DNA of 64,000 nucleotides from Blastopirellula sediminis (GTDB lineage Bacteria; Planctomycetota; Planctomycetia; Pirellulales; Pirellulaceae): NCBI RefSeq assembly GCF_020966755.1, contig NZ_JAJKFT010000010.1, forward strand, positions 2,010,720 to 2,074,719, in the 5' to 3' direction. How positions within the stretch are numbered: position 1 is the stretch's first letter; each line of letters begins with the position of its first letter. The notes below the pieces were generated by a model, which saw nothing but the letters and a program-made list of their open reading frames with translations, was not told the origin of the DNA and made no database searches. Positions 33,100 through 43,745 of the stretch are shown here, in pieces. The position numbers were made by a program, and so were the translations under genes.

Positions 33100-33534
33100 T
33101 TACCCGCATTCGCGGCAGTGCCCTTTCAGCAGCACTTCGGTGATGTCGCTGTACGACTTTTTGTTCGACGCTTTTAGTTTGATGTCGACGTCGTCCAGGC
33201 AGGTGACCTTGCCGCAGGTGATGCACATGAAGTGCGGGTGTTCGGTTCCTTCTTCGTGCGATTCGCCGCGGCGGAATTCGAACCGCCAGGTATGGTCGCC
33301 GACGTCGAAGCGGGAGAGGAGGCCCGCTTCGGCCAGTTCGACCAGGCTGCGGTAGATGGTCGACTTGTCGTAGCCGTGCGAGTCGAGCTCTTCAGCGACT
33401 TCCGCATGCGACAGCGGCGTGGTGGCGGCCGAAAGATATTGCAGCACGCTCAAGCGACAGGAGGTGCCGCGCAAACCTGCGCCGCGGACCAGTTCGCGAG
33501 CTTCGCTCATGGTGATTTCGGTAATTTTCGCCAC
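33100..33534 (-). CDS. Fur-family metal-dependent regulator (possibly Zur)
   Basis: A 144-residue Fur-fold regulator. The N-terminal winged helix (LSHAEVAEELDSHGYDKSTIYRSLVELAEAGLL) binds DNA. The C-terminal dimerisation part has the structural zinc site CITCGKVTC and a final GHCRECG, plus the sensory-site histidines in HPHFMC. Which metal it senses cannot be told from these alone. Its position behind a Zn/Cd ATPase and a SmtB-type sensor favours zinc (Zur) or peroxide sensing (PerR) over iron. It starts 44 bases after the ATPase and is the last gene of the operon. Confidence 0.85.
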   Translation of the reverse strand: MAKITEITMSEARELVRGAGLRGTSCRLSVLQYLSAATTPLSHAEVAEELDSHGYDKSTIYRSLVELAEAGLLSRFDVGDHTWRFEFRRGESHEEGTEHPHFMCITCGKVTCLDDVDIKLKASNKKSYSDITEVLLKGHCRECG

Positions 33535-33578
33535 GGTAATCGTCCTTCCGAAACGTTTCGCGTAATAGCGTTATGCGT

Positions 33579-35810
33579 TTAGTGTTGATTTGAGTTGAGC
33601 AAGCGCAAGCTGTTGGCGATCACCAGCAGCGAGACGCCGGTGTCGGCGATGATCGCGAGCCACAAGTTGGTCATCCCCAGCACCGCCAGGATGACGAAGA
33701 TCGCCTTTACGCCGAGCGCAAACGCGATGTTGAATTGGATCATTCGCAAGGTGCGACGGGCGAGCCCGACCAGCCACGGAAGCTTGGTGATCTCGTCCGA
33801 CATCAGCGCCACGTCGGCCGTTTCGATCGCCGCATCGGCGCCGATCGCTCCCATCGCCACGCCGACGTCGGCGGCGGCGAGCGCCGGACCGTCATTGACG
33901 CCGTCGCCGATCATCGCAATCACGTTGTCGCCGCGCAGCTCTTTGACGGCGGCGATTTTGTCTTGGGGAAGCTGTTCGCCGCGCCAATTGTCAATGCCGA
34001 CTTCGGCCGCGACTTGCTGAACCGCGGTGTTGTTGTCGCCGGAGAGGACTGCGACGTTGCTGACGCCAAGATGATGCAGCTGCCGAACGACGTCAGCGGC
34101 GCCTGCGCGAATTTGATCTCCCAGCACAATCAGGCCGAGTAGCTGTTCGCCACGTCCGACGACGACCAGCGAGCCGATGCCAACCTGCTGGGCCGCGGTT
34201 TGCAATTGCTGCGGATCGCTTAAGCGCTCTTTCGCCATCGACAAGCTGCCGACCCAGGCCGGCGAACCGTCGATCTCGCCGCTCGCGCCGCGGCCGGGGA
34301 TCTCTTGGAAGTCGCCTGGCTGCGCGAGCGTCAGGCCTCGTTCGGCGGCCGCTTTGACGATTGCGGTCGCGAGCGGATGATTGCTTTGTTGTTCGAGCGA
34401 AGCGGCGATGCGGAGGACTTCTTCTTCCGAGTAGCCGTTCTGCGGCGAAACTTGCGTGACGGCCGGAACGCCGGTGGTGATTGTGCCGGTCTTGTCCATC
34501 GCCAGCACGTTGACGCGGCCGAAGGTTTCCAGCGCCAGTCCCCCTTTGACCAGCACGCCGTTACGCGCCGCCGCCGTCAGCCCGCAAACGATGCTGACCG
34601 GCGTCGCGATCACGAGTGCACAAGGGCAGGCGATCACCAGCAGGATCAAGCCGTTGTAGAACCACAAGGAAACGTCATGCTGGATTCCCTCGTCGGAAAT
34701 CTGCCCAGTCATATAAAGAAACAACGGCGGAACCACCATGATGACTGCCGACAAGATCATCATCGCCGGCGTGTAGTAAGCCGAAAACTTCTCGACCCAT
34801 TGTTGGCTGGGAGCGCGTTGTTTGTGGGCGTCGTCGATCATCTTGGCGATGCGATCGAGCATCGTATCGCCAGCCGCGTGCGTCACTTCAAATTGAAACG
34901 ACGAGCCGCCGTTGATTGTGCCGGCGTAGATCTCGTCGCCGACGTTCTTTTCGACCGGGACCGATTCGCCGGTGACCGGCGCTTGATTGATCGCGGGAGC
35001 CCCTTGTGTGATGACGCCGTCCAGCGGCGCTCGTTCGCCCGGCTTCACCAGGCAGATTTGCCCCACTTGGATTTCGGCTAGCGGTTTGTCTTTCCAGTCG
35101 TCGCTGCAACAGCGGACGTGCGCGATGGGTGGCGTCTGCGTCATCAGGTCGGCGATCGAACGGCGAGCGCGAGCGACGCTCCATTGTTCGAGCAGCAGCG
35201 ACAGCGAAAAGAGAAACGCGACCATCGCCGCTTCAAAAAAGTCGCCGAGCAAACATGCGCCCAGGATGGCGACGCACATCAAGACGTTCATGTCAGCGCG
35301 AAAGTGACGCGCCGAGGTGAGCGCCTTGGGGGCGACGTACCACGCGCCGCTGATCATACCGAACAGGTAGAACGCAGCGACCAGGTAGTTCATCATCGGG
35401 ACCACGCCCGACTTGGGAAAGAGTTCTGCCGAAAGGGCAGCATGCAGGCTGCCGGCCGACACGACATGGGTTAGGAAGCCGGCGGCGATCAGCGCCGCTG
35501 AGACGCCGGTGGCGATCTCTTTGCCGCGGGTCAGGTTGGCTTGCTGAGCGCCTGACTGGCCGCCGTCGCGAAATGGTTTGGCCGTCATGCCAAGATTGAC
35601 CACCGCGTCGACCAACTGGTCATAGCTCAAGCGGCTATCGTCATACGCGACGTCCATGCGGCCGTTGATGACGTCGAAATCGAGTTGCTCGATCCCGGCG
35701 ACCGGTTCCAGGCCGACGCGCAGTTGCCGCACTTCCTCCGCGCAGTCCATTTCAGGGACGTGCAGACTGACCCGTTTGAGCGCGATGTCGGTTAACGGCT
35801 GAGTGCTCAT
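33579..35810 (-). CDS. Zn/Cd-type heavy-metal P-type ATPase (ZntA/CadA-like)
   Basis: A 743-residue P1B-2-like efflux pump for Zn2+, Cd2+ or Pb2+. The N-terminal HMA domain (about 12-80) has MDCAEE (21-26) rather than GMDCxxC, so it keeps one cysteine with acidic partners. Membrane-site CPC is at 395-397, TGES at 280-283 and DKTGT at 439-443, with GDGVND near the C-terminus. The last helix carries the zinc-type motif ADTGVSLLVIANSLRLL, whose Asp is a known zinc ligand in ZntA. The start overlaps the stop of the SmtB-like regulator by four bases, so the two are coupled and presumably induced by the same metal. Confidence 0.92.
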   Translation of the reverse strand: MSTQPLTDIALKRVSLHVPEMDCAEEVRQLRVGLEPVAGIEQLDFDVINGRMDVAYDDSRLSYDQLVDAVVNLGMTAKPFRDGGQSGAQQANLTRGKEIATGVSAALIAAGFLTHVVSAGSLHAALSAELFPKSGVVPMMNYLVAAFYLFGMISGAWYVAPKALTSARHFRADMNVLMCVAILGACLLGDFFEAAMVAFLFSLSLLLEQWSVARARRSIADLMTQTPPIAHVRCCSDDWKDKPLAEIQVGQICLVKPGERAPLDGVITQGAPAINQAPVTGESVPVEKNVGDEIYAGTINGGSSFQFEVTHAAGDTMLDRIAKMIDDAHKQRAPSQQWVEKFSAYYTPAMMILSAVIMVVPPLFLYMTGQISDEGIQHDVSLWFYNGLILLVIACPCALVIATPVSIVCGLTAAARNGVLVKGGLALETFGRVNVLAMDKTGTITTGVPAVTQVSPQNGYSEEEVLRIAASLEQQSNHPLATAIVKAAAERGLTLAQPGDFQEIPGRGASGEIDGSPAWVGSLSMAKERLSDPQQLQTAAQQVGIGSLVVVGRGEQLLGLIVLGDQIRAGAADVVRQLHHLGVSNVAVLSGDNNTAVQQVAAEVGIDNWRGEQLPQDKIAAVKELRGDNVIAMIGDGVNDGPALAAADVGVAMGAIGADAAIETADVALMSDEITKLPWLVGLARRTLRMIQFNIAFALGVKAIFVILAVLGMTNLWLAIIADTGVSLLVIANSLRLLNSNQH

Positions 35811-36145
35811 CGCGATTCCTCAGCGTGGGCCAAAGCGTTGATGACAAGTGCGGCGATGTGATCGTCGTCAAGCTGATAGTAGACATGTTTGCCGTCGCGA
35901 CGAGCCTTGACGATCCGCTCTTGCTTCAGCAGCTTCAGACGCTGCGAAATGGCGGGCAAGCTGTCGTCGAGCAGTTCCGCCAATTGCGAAACGCACAATT
36001 CACGATGAATTAACAATGCCGCCAGATGGAGACGAGCCGGGTCTCCGAGGGCATGAAACAGGGCCGCCGCGCTGACTCGCGCCTCTTCGTCATGGGCCAA
36101 AGAGCCGGTCTCTTCCGCGAGATTCTGACTGGGGAGGGTTGCCAT
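35807..36145 (-). CDS. ArsR/SmtB-family zinc-sensing repressor
   Basis: A 112-residue winged-helix repressor. The DNA-binding helix region is CVSQLAELLDDSLPAISQRLKLLKQ. The alpha-5 metal site is complete: D-x-H, ten residues, then H-x-x-E in DDHIAALVINALAHAEE, exactly the spacing of the SmtB/CzrA zinc site. The alpha-3N cysteine pair typical of cadmium or arsenic sensors is incomplete (only ELCVSQ). It should leave the DNA when zinc binds and allow expression of the ATPase. The start at 36145 lies 15 bases from a palindrome that is the likely operator. Confidence 0.92.
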   Translation of the reverse strand: MATLPSQNLAEETGSLAHDEEARVSAAALFHALGDPARLHLAALLIHRELCVSQLAELLDDSLPAISQRLKLLKQERIVKARRDGKHVYYQLDDDHIAALVINALAHAEESR

Positions 36146-36160
36146 CGGACGCCTTAATTC

Positions 36161-36178
36161 AACAATTCATGAACTGTT
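36161..36178 (-). promoter_or_regulatory. SmtB/ArsR-type operator
   Basis: AACAATTCA followed directly by TGAACTGTT, an inverted repeat with nine-base arms and one mismatch, centred on the perfect palindrome TTCATGAA. Outer arms TAATTC and GAATTA flank it. It matches the TGAA...TTCA style of SmtB-family operators and lies 16-33 bases before the repressor start. Confidence 0.75.
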
Positions 36179-36310
36179 TAAGTGAATTATGTGGCGAAAA
36201 ACTCGCCGGTCAAACCCCTGGCGGCGAACGATTCGCACGGTCGCTCCGTTTTGATAGAGTGGGGGTTTGCTTGCACCGAAAGCGTTTACGTTGAAACGAG
36301 AGGATATTTG

Positions 36311-37603
36311 ATGTTGCGGAAGTTGAAGCGGAGTCTGAACTTGTGGAGCGTCGCCGCGGCCCTGACGGCGATTTCCTGGCCGCTGTCGGTCTCTGCCGAT
36401 GATGCCCCGGCTCCGGTCGCCCCTCCGACGGCGGAAGAAAAAGCGGAAGCGGAAAAGCCAGCCGCGGCTGAGCCAGCCAAGCCGGAGATGGAAAAGCCCG
36501 CCGCGGAAAAGCCTGCTGCCGAGATGCCGGCCGCAGAGAAGCCGAAGGCGGAGCCCGGCGAAAAAACGGCCCTCTTCGTCAAGAAGTTTGGCGAATGGAA
36601 GACGCTGTTGGCCAAGCTGCGCGGCTTGCAGGAAGACTATCGCCTGGCCGACGAAGACAAGTTGGTCGCGATTCGCAAAGAATACGACGAGACGCTCGAT
36701 CAGGGCGAAGCGTTAATGGTGGAAATCAAGCAGGCGGCGATCGACGCGTTTGAAGAGGCGCCGGGTGCGAACAACGACGCGATCAACTTCATGATCCTCA
36801 GCGGCCACGACGCCCAGAAGAAAGACAAGAACGAGGAAGCGTACAAAATCGGCCGCTCGCTGATCGACCACGGCATTGAAAACGCGCCGATTTACTCGAT
36901 GACGATTCGAGCCGCATTCGGCGCCGATCGTTTCGACGATGCGGTCGCCGTGACCGAAAAAGCGATCCAGTTCAAGAAAACGTCGGGTGACGAGGACTTC
37001 GCTCCGAGCGATGAAGCGCTGAACGAAGCGAACATCTCGGCGGCTTTCCGCGAGTTTTGGGCGAAAGAACAGGAGATTCGGGCCAAGGAAGCGGAAGCGG
37101 ACGACTTGCCGCGCGTCCGGCTGACCACCGAACATGGCGACATCATCATCGAACTGTTCGAGAACGAAGCGCCGCAAACGGTCGCCAACTTCATCTCGCT
37201 GGTGAACAAGGGCTTCTATAACGGGCTCTCGTTCCACCGTGTGTTGGAGAACTTCATGGCGCAAGGGGGCGATCCGAAGGGAGATGGAACCGGCGGTCCG
37301 GGCTACCAGATCTACTGCGAATGCTACAAGCCGAACTACCGCCGTCACTTTAGCGGGACGCTCAGCATGGCGCATGCGGGACGCGACACCGGCGGATCGC
37401 AGTTTTTCATCACCTTCCGGCCCACTCCGGGTTTGGATGGCAAGCACACCGCGTTTGGGCGGGTGATCGAAGGAATGGATGTCGTCACCGACATCCAGCG
37501 GCGTGACCCGGAAGACCTCAACGCGCCGACTCCGGAAAAGATCATCAAGGCGGAAGTGATCCGTGATCGCGGGCATGAGTATAAGCCGACGATGGTGAAG
37601 TGA
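36311..37603 (+). CDS. Exported cyclophilin-type peptidyl-prolyl isomerase
   Basis: A 430-residue protein. Residues 1-28 are a signal peptide (ending VSADDA). Residues 30-90 are a low-complexity linker rich in Glu, Lys, Pro and Ala (repeats of EKPAAEKP type). Residues 95-260 are helical and look like tetratricopeptide-type packing. The cyclophilin domain (about 265-420) has the catalytic segment [22 protein letters not shown] and [12 protein letters not shown], with the active-site Arg and Gln present. It catalyses proline isomerisation during envelope protein folding. ATG 36311 has AGAGGA seven bases upstream; an open extension to 36182 is probably untranslated. A strong terminator follows. 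Confidence 0.88.
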   Translation: MLRKLKRSLNLWSVAAALTAISWPLSVSADDAPAPVAPPTAEEKAEAEKPAAAEPAKPEMEKPAAEKPAAEMPAAEKPKAEPGEKTALFVKKFGEWKTLLAKLRGLQEDYRLADEDKLVAIRKEYDETLDQGEALMVEIKQAAIDAFEEAPGANNDAINFMILSGHDAQKKDKNEEAYKIGRSLIDHGIENAPIYSMTIRAAFGADRFDDAVAVTEKAIQFKKTSGDEDFAPSDEALNEANISAAFREFWAKEQEIRAKEAEADDLPRVRLTTEHGDIIIELFENEAPQTVANFISLVNKGFYNGLSFHRVLENFMAQGGDPKGDGTGGPGYQIYCECYKPNYRRHFSGTLSMAHAGRDTGGSQFFITFRPTPGLDGKHTAFGRVIEGMDVVTDIQRRDPEDLNAPTPEKIIKAEVIRDRGHEYKPTMVK

Positions 37604-37635
37604 GCTCCCTTAGCATCGCTAGCATGACGATTTGT

Positions 37636-37669
37636 GGCCGTAGCAGACCCCTGTTGCGGCCTTTTTTTT
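37636..37669 (+). terminator. Intrinsic terminator of the cyclophilin gene
   Basis: A ten-pair stem GGCCGTAGCA against TGTTGCGGCC with a six-base loop, followed by eight T. It lies 33 bases after the stop. Confidence 0.92.
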
Positions 37670-37992
37670 GCAATTATCGGGCATCTTTTGCATTTCGGTG
37701 TATGTCCGCTATGAGCGAAATCCCTCCTGTGGAGGAGTTGCTTGTATCTTTTCCGCGTTGATCCGGCTTAAATTGGGCATTTTTTAACACGGCCTAACCC
37801 GTTTCTAGATAACAGGTTGTGGTCTGCTGATGCGCGATATGGGCATATTGTTGCCGAAAATGTCAATTAGCACGCTTGACGGTCTGATGGGGGACGAATA
37901 GGTTCGTATGTCTGTTTTTAATTCTGCATCCGCCACAGTATTCATTTTAAAAATACTGGTTGTCGCCCCGGTCCTAAACGAACAACTGCCCT
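37670..37992. other. Intergenic region before the LysR gene
   Basis: There are 323 bases, AT-rich and without a gene. They hold a small CCTCC/GGAGG hairpin near 37725 and the dyad at 37936-37958 described separately. This must be the promoter region of the LysR regulator and possibly of gltBD. Confidence 0.55.
37936..37958 (+). promoter_or_regulatory. Candidate LysR-type regulator box
   Basis: CAGTATT, nine bases, AATACTG: a perfect seven-base inverted repeat that contains a T-N11-A core, the classical LysR-family site. It lies 34 bases before the start of the LysR gene, a typical place for autoregulation. Confidence 0.55.
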
Positions 37993-39006
37993 ATGCACGT
38001 CAAATCGCTCAAAGTGTTTTGCGACGTAGTAGGGCAACGTAGTTTCTCGAGGGCGGCGGACGAAAACGGGATTTCGCAGTCAGGCGCGAGCCAGGTCGTT
38101 CATCAGCTAGAAGAACGCCTGGGGGTGAAGCTCATCGACCGGTCGAAGCGTCCATTGGTGCCGACGCCGGAAGGAGAGATGTATTACCACGGCTGCCGCC
38201 AGATTGTGCGGCGGTATTACGCGCTCGAAGAAGACATCCGCACTTTCCATGAGGAAGTGGGGGGACGCGTCGCGGTGGCTTCGATCTATTCGGTCGGGCT
38301 GAGCCACATGAACGACTGCGTGCAGGAGTTTCTCTCGAAGCACCCCAAAGCGAACGTGCGGCTGCAATATCAGCATCCGCAGACGGTCGTGCGGATGGTC
38401 GCTTCGGATCAGGTCGACTTTGGCCTGGTCAGTTTTCCCCGGAACACGAAAACGATCAAAGCGGTCGCATGGCGCGAAGAGCCGATGGCGCTAGTTTGCT
38501 CTCCCCAGCACGAACTTGCGTCTCGGTCGTCGGTCTGGCTCGATGAGTTGGATGGGCGGGACTTCGTCGGTTTCGACTCGGAGTTGCCAATCCGCCGAGA
38601 AATCGATCGCGTCTTATCGGCCCACGGCGCCGAAACGCACATCGTGATGGAATTCGACAACATCGAAACCATCAAGCGCGCCATTGAGATCAACGCCGGC
38701 ATCAGCTTGCTGCCGACGTCGACGGTCGTCCGCGAAGTTCAGTCAGGCACGCTGGTCTGCGTCGAACTCGAAGGTCGTCCGCTCGTTCGTCCGCTCGGCA
38801 TTATCACGCGACAAGGAAAAGAGTTGGGCAAAACGGCTCGACGCTTCATCCAGTTGTTGCATGACAAAGCCGAAGTGAGCGAATTGGCCAAGGATCAAGT
38901 CGCTTCCGAATCGGCTCCCCTCTTCGCCGAATCGGAAGAGTTTTCCGCCGCGGAAACGCCCGCTGCGGAAAGCGACGTCGAACACGGAGTTTCGAGTCGC
39001 GCGTAG
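37993..39006 (+). CDS. LysR-family transcriptional regulator, probably of glutamate synthase
   Basis: A 337-residue regulator. Residues 1-60 form the winged helix-turn-helix (SFSRAADENGISQSGASQVVHQLEERLGVKLIDR). Residues 90-295 are the two-lobed effector domain with GRVAVASIYSVGLSHMN and a late AGISLLPTSTVVREV. About 35 extra residues at the C-terminus are Ala/Glu-rich. It lies 131 bases upstream of gltBD on the same strand; in Bacillus the LysR member GltC controls gltAB, so a similar role is inferred here. The gene is preceded by a candidate autoregulatory LysR box. Confidence 0.88.
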   Translation: MHVKSLKVFCDVVGQRSFSRAADENGISQSGASQVVHQLEERLGVKLIDRSKRPLVPTPEGEMYYHGCRQIVRRYYALEEDIRTFHEEVGGRVAVASIYSVGLSHMNDCVQEFLSKHPKANVRLQYQHPQTVVRMVASDQVDFGLVSFPRNTKTIKAVAWREEPMALVCSPQHELASRSSVWLDELDGRDFVGFDSELPIRREIDRVLSAHGAETHIVMEFDNIETIKRAIEINAGISLLPTSTVVREVQSGTLVCVELEGRPLVRPLGIITRQGKELGKTARRFIQLLHDKAEVSELAKDQVASESAPLFAESEEFSAAETPAAESDVEHGVSSRA

Positions 39007-39137
39007 GCTGCCGAGCGGGATGGTCTCGGCCTGCGAATCTTTCGCGGTCGGGGTCTCTACCGACACGGCGCCCATCGCCACGGTTGGCGCATCCACGAAC
39101 ACGAAGTTGATTGAGTTTTCAAACGAAGGTTGTAGGC

Positions 39138-42100
39138 ATGGCTTCTGCGAGTGATTCGCCGCGTCACCCTGGTCGCACTGAGCGACCCGGCAAACAAGGC
39201 TTGTATGACCCCGCTTTCGAGCATGAGAACTGCGGTGTGGGCTTCGTCGCCCACGTCAAAGGCCAGCGCTCGCATCAAATGGTCCTCGACGCCGAGACGA
39301 TCCTGATCAACATGGATCACCGCGGCGCTTGCGGGTGCGAACCAAATACCGGCGACGGCGCCGGCATGATGACGGCGTTGCCGTACGACTTTCTGACCAA
39401 AGTCGCCAAACGCGATCTCGGCGCCGACTTGCCGCCGGCAGGTCAGTACGCTGCGGGGATCGTCTTCTTGCCGCAGGACGACGCGTCGCGCGCTCACTGC
39501 AAAGCGACCGTCGAAAAGTACATCGCCGACGCCGGGCAGAAGCTCGTCGGCTGGCGTCCGGTTCCGACCGACGCGAAGAAGGCCGACGTCGGCCCGACCG
39601 CGCTGGCGTGCGAACCGGTCATGGAGATGTTGATCATCGCCGCCGGCGACGCCAAGCTCGGTCAAGAAGAATTCGAACGTCGCGTTTACACCATTCGTAA
39701 GCGGGCCAGCCAGCTGCGGGCCAACGACAATCTGCCGCAAGCCAAGATGTTCTACGTCTGCAGCTTGTCGACCAAGGTCATCATTTACAAAGGGATGCTC
39801 ACCCCGGCTCAATTGGTGCCGTACTATCCCGACCTGTCGGACGAAGATTTCACCACGCACCTGGCGATGGTTCACTCGCGGTTCAGCACCAACACGTTCC
39901 CGTCGTGGGACCGCGCTCAGCCGTGCCGCTTCATGTCGCACAACGGCGAAATCAATACGCTCCGCGGCAACAAGAACTGGATGGCGGCTCGCCAAGGGGT
40001 CGTCGCCAGCGAAATCTTCGGCGACGACGTCAGCAAATTGTTCCCGGTGGTTGAGCCTGATTGCTCCGACTCCGGTTCGTTCGACAACGTGCTCGAGTTC
40101 CTGCTGATGTCGGGACGCTCGCTGCAGGAATCGGTCATGATGATGGTGCCCGAAGCCTGGCAGAAGCACGAAACGATGTCGGAAGAGAAACGCGCCTTCT
40201 ACGAATACCACAGCTGCTTGATGGAGCCGTGGGACGGACCGGCGTCGATCGTCTTCACCGACGGTCACTACATCGGCGCCGTGCTCGATCGCAACGGTCT
40301 GCGTCCCAGCCGCTACTATCTGACCCACGACGATCGCGTCATCATGGGTAGCGAAGTCGGCGTGCTGCCGGTCGATCCGGCGATCGTCAAAGAAAAGGGA
40401 CGTTTGCAGCCGGGCCGCATGTTCCTGATCGACTTCGAAGAAGGTCGTTTGATTCCGGACGACGAGCTGAAGAACTCGTTCGCCAAGGAACGTCCTTACG
40501 CCCAATGGCTGCGGGAACAGCGAATTGAACTGTCGGAGCTGAGCCCGAACGACGAGCCGCATGGGTTTGAGCCCGAAACGCTGCTCGAACGGATGCAGGC
40601 CTTCGGCTACACCACCGAAACGATGCAGTTCATGCTGCTGCCGATGATCCATCAAAAGCGCGACCCGGTCGGCTCGATGGGGAACGACTCGGCGCTCGCT
40701 TGCTTGAGCGACAAGCCGCGCATGCTGTACGACTACTTCAAGCAGTTGTTCGCCCAGGTTACCAACCCGGCGGTCGACTCGATTCGCGAAGAAGTGGTCA
40801 TGTCGCTGGAATGCTACATCGGCCCGGAAGCGAATCTGCTGGAAACGACGCCGGAACACGCGCATCGTCTCCTCATTCCGCACCCGATTTTGACCAACGA
40901 AGAGTTGGCCGCGCTGAAGCATATCGACAAGCGTGGGTGGAAGTCGAAGACGATCGACATCACCTTCCCGCTGGTTGAAGGTAAAGCCGGTCTGACCTCC
41001 GCGCTTGATCGCATCTGCGAAGAAGCGGAATCGGCGATTGACGACGGCTTCTCGCTGATCGTGTTGTCGGACCGCGGCATTTCGGCCGATCGCGTTCCGG
41101 TCAGCACGCTGTTGGCGTGCGGCGCCGTCCACCATCACCTGGTCGATACCGCCAAGCGAACCCGAATCGGCATCGTGCTGGAAACCGGCGAAGCCCGCGA
41201 AGTGCACCACTTCTGCTTGCTGGTCGGTTACGGCGCCGATGCGATCAACCCGTACCTCGGATTTGAAGCGCTTTGGCAAGCTCGCGTCGACGGCTTGTGC
41301 GAAGAAGAGTACGACACTGACGAAAAGATCGTCTCCTCCTATCGCAAAGCGGTGGCCAAGGGGATCTTGAAGGTCATGGGCAAGATGGGCATTTCGACCC
41401 TGCAGTCCTACAAGGGCGCCCAGATCTTTGAAGCGCTCGGTCTGCAGACCGAAGTGATCGAACGCTGCTTCGCCGGCACCGCGAGCCGCGTGCAAGGGGT
41501 CGACTTCGCCGTCTTGGCCGAAGAGCACATCCGCCGTCATCGTTTGGGCTTCCCCGAACGTGGCGACGTCAAGCTGCCGGTTCTGCCGAATCAGGGCGAA
41601 TTCCATTGGCGAGCCGAAGGGGAACGCCATGCGTGGAGCCCCCAGGCGATCGCCAGCATTCAAGTTGCGGCTCGCACCAACAGCCGCGAAGCGTACAAAG
41701 AGTTCGCTCGCACGATCAACGAAGACGCTCGCAATCGGTGCGCCTTCCGCGGTCTGCTGAAGTTCAAAGAAGGTTCAACGGCGATTCCGCTGGAAGAAGT
41801 GGAATCGGCGGCCGAGATCGTTAAGCGGTTCTGCACCGGCGCCATGAGCTTCGGCTCGATTTCGGCCGACGCGCACGAATCGCTCGCGATCGCGATGAAC
41901 CGCTTGGGCGGTAAGAGCAACACCGGCGAAGGTGGCGAAGATCCGGCCCGGTTCACGCCGATGCCCAACGGCGACTCGAAGCGTTCGGCGATCAAGCAGA
42001 TCGCGTCGGGGCGTTTCGGCGTCACGATCAACTACCTGACCAACGCCGACGAACTGCAGATCAAGATCTCGCAAGGCGCCAAGCCGGGCGAAGGTGGCGA

Positions 42101-43745
42101 ACTGCCGGGTAAGAAGGTGGACGAAAACATCGCCCGCATTCGACACTCGACGCCGGGGGTCGGTCTGATCAGTCCTCCGCCGCACCACGACATTTATTCG
42201 ATTGAAGACTTGTCGCAGCTGATTCACGACCTGAAGAACGCCAATCCTTCGGCTCGCATCAGCGTCAAGCTGGTCTCCGAAGTGGGCGTCGGTACGGTTG
42301 CGGCCGGCGTGTCGAAAGCGAAGGCCGATCACATCCTGATCTCGGGCGACACCGGCGGAACCGGCGCCTCGCCGCTGACCAGCATCAAGCATGCCGGTCT
42401 GCCGTGGGAGTTGGGTATCGCCGAAGCGCACCAGACGCTGGTGATGAACGACCTCCGTAGCCGCGTCATCCTGCAAACCGACGGCGGTTTGAAGACTGGC
42501 CGCGACGTGGTGATCGCTGCGATCCTGGGCGCCGAAGAATTCGGTTTCGCCACGGCGCCGCTGATCACGCTCGGCTGCATCATGATGCGGAAGTGCCATC
42601 TGAACACCTGCCCGGTCGGGATTGCGACGCAAGATCCGGAGCTGCGGAAGAAGTTCAGCGGCAAGCCGGAGCACGTGGTCAACTACTTGTTCATGGTGGC
42701 CGAAGACGCTCGCGAACTGATGGCGAACCTCGGCGTGAAGACGCTGAACGAGCTGATCGGTCGCGTCGACCTGCTCGAAACCGACGCTGCGATCCAGCAC
42801 TGGAAGAGCGACGGCATCGACCTGACGCCGCTCCTTTCGCCGCCGAAGAAGGCCCATGAAAACGTCGGCATCTTCAACACGATGAAGCAGGATCACGGGC
42901 TGCAATTCGCGCTCGACAACGAACTGATCGCCAAGGCGTTGCCGTCGATCGAGTCGCGTGAGCCGATCCGCTTCGACACCAAGATCATCAACATCAACCG
43001 TACGGTCGGCGCCACGCTGAGCCACGAAATCGCCAAGCGTTACGGCGAAGTCGGCTTGCCGGACGGTTCGATTCATATCGACTTCACCGGTTCGGCGGGG
43101 CAAAGCTTCGGGGCGTTTTTGTCCCGCGGCGTGACGCTGCAACTGGAAGGGGACGCCAACGACTACGTCGGCAAGGGGCTCTCCGGCGGTCGCATTATCA
43201 TCTATCCGCCGAAGGTCAGCTCCTTCAAAGCGGAAGACAATATGATCGTCGGCAACGTCTGCTTGTATGGCGCCACCTCGGGTCAGGCCTTCTTCCGCGG
43301 ACGCGCCGCTGAGCGGTTCTGCGTTCGTAACAGCGGCGCCCAAGCCGTGGTGGAAGGGGTCGGCGATCATGGTTGCGAATACATGACCGGCGGTCGCATG
43401 ATCTGCTTGGGCAATACCGGCCGCAACTTTGCGGCGGGCATGTCCGGCGGCGTCGCCTATATCTGGGACGTCGAGGAGAAGTTGCTGAAGAACTGCAACC
43501 TCGGCATGGTTGAGCTGGAACGTCTCGAGAACGTCAATGACGTCACCGAGGTCCGCACGCTTATCCAACTGCACCAGCGTTACACCGGTTCGCTCATTGC
43601 TGAGCAGATCCTGAACGACTGGGACAACATGATCGATCGCTTCGTCAAAGTGATGCCGATTGACTACAAACGGGTGCTCATGGAACGCATGCAGCATGAG
43701 GAAGAAGAAGACGTACAACTGAGCGGAGCGGAAAGCCATGGGTAA
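39138..43745 (+). CDS. gltB: Glutamate synthase large subunit
   Basis: A 1535-residue enzyme that, with GltD, converts glutamine and 2-oxoglutarate to two glutamates. Cleavage of a 31-residue propeptide would expose the catalytic Cys32 ([10 protein letters not shown]). Domains in order are Ntn amidotransferase (32-430), central domain, FMN-binding domain ([25 protein letters not shown] and [20 protein letters not shown]), and the C-terminal beta-helix. The 3Fe-4S cluster motif is [18 protein letters not shown] 39138 has GAAGGT upstream; an in-frame TTG at 39111 is less likely. It overlaps gltD by eight bases. Length and motifs are fully standard for bacterial NADPH-GOGAT. Confidence 0.96.
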   Translation: MASASDSPRHPGRTERPGKQGLYDPAFEHENCGVGFVAHVKGQRSHQMVLDAETILINMDHRGACGCEPNTGDGAGMMTALPYDFLTKVAKRDLGADLPPAGQYAAGIVFLPQDDASRAHCKATVEKYIADAGQKLVGWRPVPTDAKKADVGPTALACEPVMEMLIIAAGDAKLGQEEFERRVYTIRKRASQLRANDNLPQAKMFYVCSLSTKVIIYKGMLTPAQLVPYYPDLSDEDFTTHLAMVHSRFSTNTFPSWDRAQPCRFMSHNGEINTLRGNKNWMAARQGVVASEIFGDDVSKLFPVVEPDCSDSGSFDNVLEFLLMSGRSLQESVMMMVPEAWQKHETMSEEKRAFYEYHSCLMEPWDGPASIVFTDGHYIGAVLDRNGLRPSRYYLTHDDRVIMGSEVGVLPVDPAIVKEKGRLQPGRMFLIDFEEGRLIPDDELKNSFAKERPYAQWLREQRIELSELSPNDEPHGFEPETLLERMQAFGYTTETMQFMLLPMIHQKRDPVGSMGNDSALACLSDKPRMLYDYFKQLFAQVTNPAVDSIREEVVMSLECYIGPEANLLETTPEHAHRLLIPHPILTNEELAALKHIDKRGWKSKTIDITFPLVEGKAGLTSALDRICEEAESAIDDGFSLIVLSDRGISADRVPVSTLLACGAVHHHLVDTAKRTRIGIVLETGEAREVHHFCLLVGYGADAINPYLGFEALWQARVDGLCEEEYDTDEKIVSSYRKAVAKGILKVMGKMGISTLQSYKGAQIFEALGLQTEVIERCFAGTASRVQGVDFAVLAEEHIRRHRLGFPERGDVKLPVLPNQGEFHWRAEGERHAWSPQAIASIQVAARTNSREAYKEFARTINEDARNRCAFRGLLKFKEGSTAIPLEEVESAAEIVKRFCTGAMSFGSISADAHESLAIAMNRLGGKSNTGEGGEDPARFTPMPNGDSKRSAIKQIASGRFGVTINYLTNADELQIKISQGAKPGEGGELPGKKVDENIARIRHSTPGVGLISPPPHHDIYSIEDLSQLIHDLKNANPSARISVKLVSEVGVGTVAAGVSKAKADHILISGDTGGTGASPLTSIKHAGLPWELGIAEAHQTLVMNDLRSRVILQTDGGLKTGRDVVIAAILGAEEFGFATAPLITLGCIMMRKCHLNTCPVGIATQDPELRKKFSGKPEHVVNYLFMVAEDARELMANLGVKTLNELIGRVDLLETDAAIQHWKSDGIDLTPLLSPPKKAHENVGIFNTMKQDHGLQFALDNELIAKALPSIESREPIRFDTKIININRTVGATLSHEIAKRYGEVGLPDGSIHIDFTGSAGQSFGAFLSRGVTLQLEGDANDYVGKGLSGGRIIIYPPKVSSFKAEDNMIVGNVCLYGATSGQAFFRGRAAERFCVRNSGAQAVVEGVGDHGCEYMTGGRMICLGNTGRNFAAGMSGGVAYIWDVEEKLLKNCNLGMVELERLENVNDVTEVRTLIQLHQRYTGSLIAEQILNDWDNMIDRFVKVMPIDYKRVLMERMQHEEEEDVQLSGAESHG

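Noticed and set aside
39057-41663. 868-codon open frame on the minus strand
   Set aside because: It is antisense to gltB, which has complete catalytic motifs; the product is a low-complexity shadow.
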